DNA of 12,787 nt from Alphaproteobacteria bacterium. Lineage in GTDB: Bacteria; Pseudomonadota; Alphaproteobacteria; UBA828. The stretch spans positions 1 through 12,787 of the forward strand of contig JAJDVB010000028.1 in assembly GCA_022826345.1 (NCBI GenBank), given 5' to 3'. The notes beneath the pieces are model-generated. The model searched no databases, was not told the DNA's origin, and saw only the letters and a program-made list of their open reading frames with translations. This document shows positions 12,667 through 12,787 of this stretch, in pieces (within the stretch, counting starts at the first letter, position 1; every line of letters begins with the position of its first letter). Made by a program: the position numbers and the translations under genes.

Positions 12667-12787
12667 GTGCGACCTGAAGTCGCATAACTTGAGTTATTTC
12701 AATCCATAAGGAGGAAATACAGGCTCGTGTGTAAGCCAGTCGCCGGTCCCACATGCGTCGCTGGTAACGGCGGCGTGTGAAGCTGGG
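12667..12787 (+). mobile_element. Group II intron, 5' end (rest outside window)
   Basis: The sequence starts with GTGCG, the 5' splice-site consensus of bacterial group II introns (GUGYG), at exactly the codon boundary where the Rpn-like protein loses similarity. The following 121 bases are unlike the flanking gene and look like structured domain I RNA, with a short hairpin GTGCGACctgaaGTCGCAt at 12667-12686. No reading frame of note is seen in this part. It has the same orientation as the intron end at 1-137 and could belong to the same intron family. The encoded maturase would lie beyond the window edge. Confidence 0.75.

Noticed and set aside
12727..12731. Second GTGTG as an alternative group II intron start
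   Set aside because: GTGCG at 12667 coincides exactly with the loss of nuclease similarity, so it is the better 5' splice site.

Overview
GC-rich DNA from a Gram-negative bacterium, most likely a proteobacterium. The evidence is a C-terminal autotransporter-type beta-barrel, two lipoproteins with N-terminal export signals (one a Cu/Zn superoxide dismutase) and an ECF sigma factor. No species marker is present. The mix of a giant surface protein, a large exported ankyrin protein, a decayed transporter gene and several mobile-element remnants would suit a host-associated or accessory-rich genome, but that is inference.

Layout. Positions 1-137 are the 3' end (domains V and VI) of a group II intron. 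Positions 138-480 hold no recognised gene. A promoter-like sequence (452-483) abuts a perfect 8-bp tandem repeat (485-561), which sits just before the start of a 1809-residue autotransporter (586-6015). That protein has a stalk of Calx-beta-like and fibronectin-III domains and a C-terminal barrel. A dispersed-type palindromic repeat is embedded in the barrel region. Convergent to it is an 844-residue exported ankyrin-repeat protein (6073-8607, minus strand). Divergent from that gene is an ECF sigma factor (8761-9435), followed with a 4-base overlap by a small acidic protein (9432-9680).

The right-hand part shows decay. It contains a peptide-type ABC transporter substrate-binding protein pseudogene (about 9859-10548) with two nonsense codons, two frameshifts and a large internal deletion. 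It also contains a small putative lipoprotein (10689-11135), a convergent lipoprotein-type Cu/Zn superoxide dismutase (11144-11677, minus strand), a remnant of a pRiA4b ORF-3-like protein (12128-12238), and the first 103 codons of an Rpn/YhgA-like nuclease gene (12358-12666). This last gene is cut exactly at the 5' end of a second group II intron (12667 to the window edge).

The most interesting candidate system is the 586 locus. Its repeat unit is not a multiple of three, it lies in the leader between promoter and adhesin, and a short ORF starting at 482 reads through it and stops on the adhesin start codon (ATGA). Gain or loss of units would switch between coupled re-initiation and in-frame fusion. 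This has the architecture of a phase-variable surface protein. The intron insertion in the Rpn-like gene is the best-resolved structural event.
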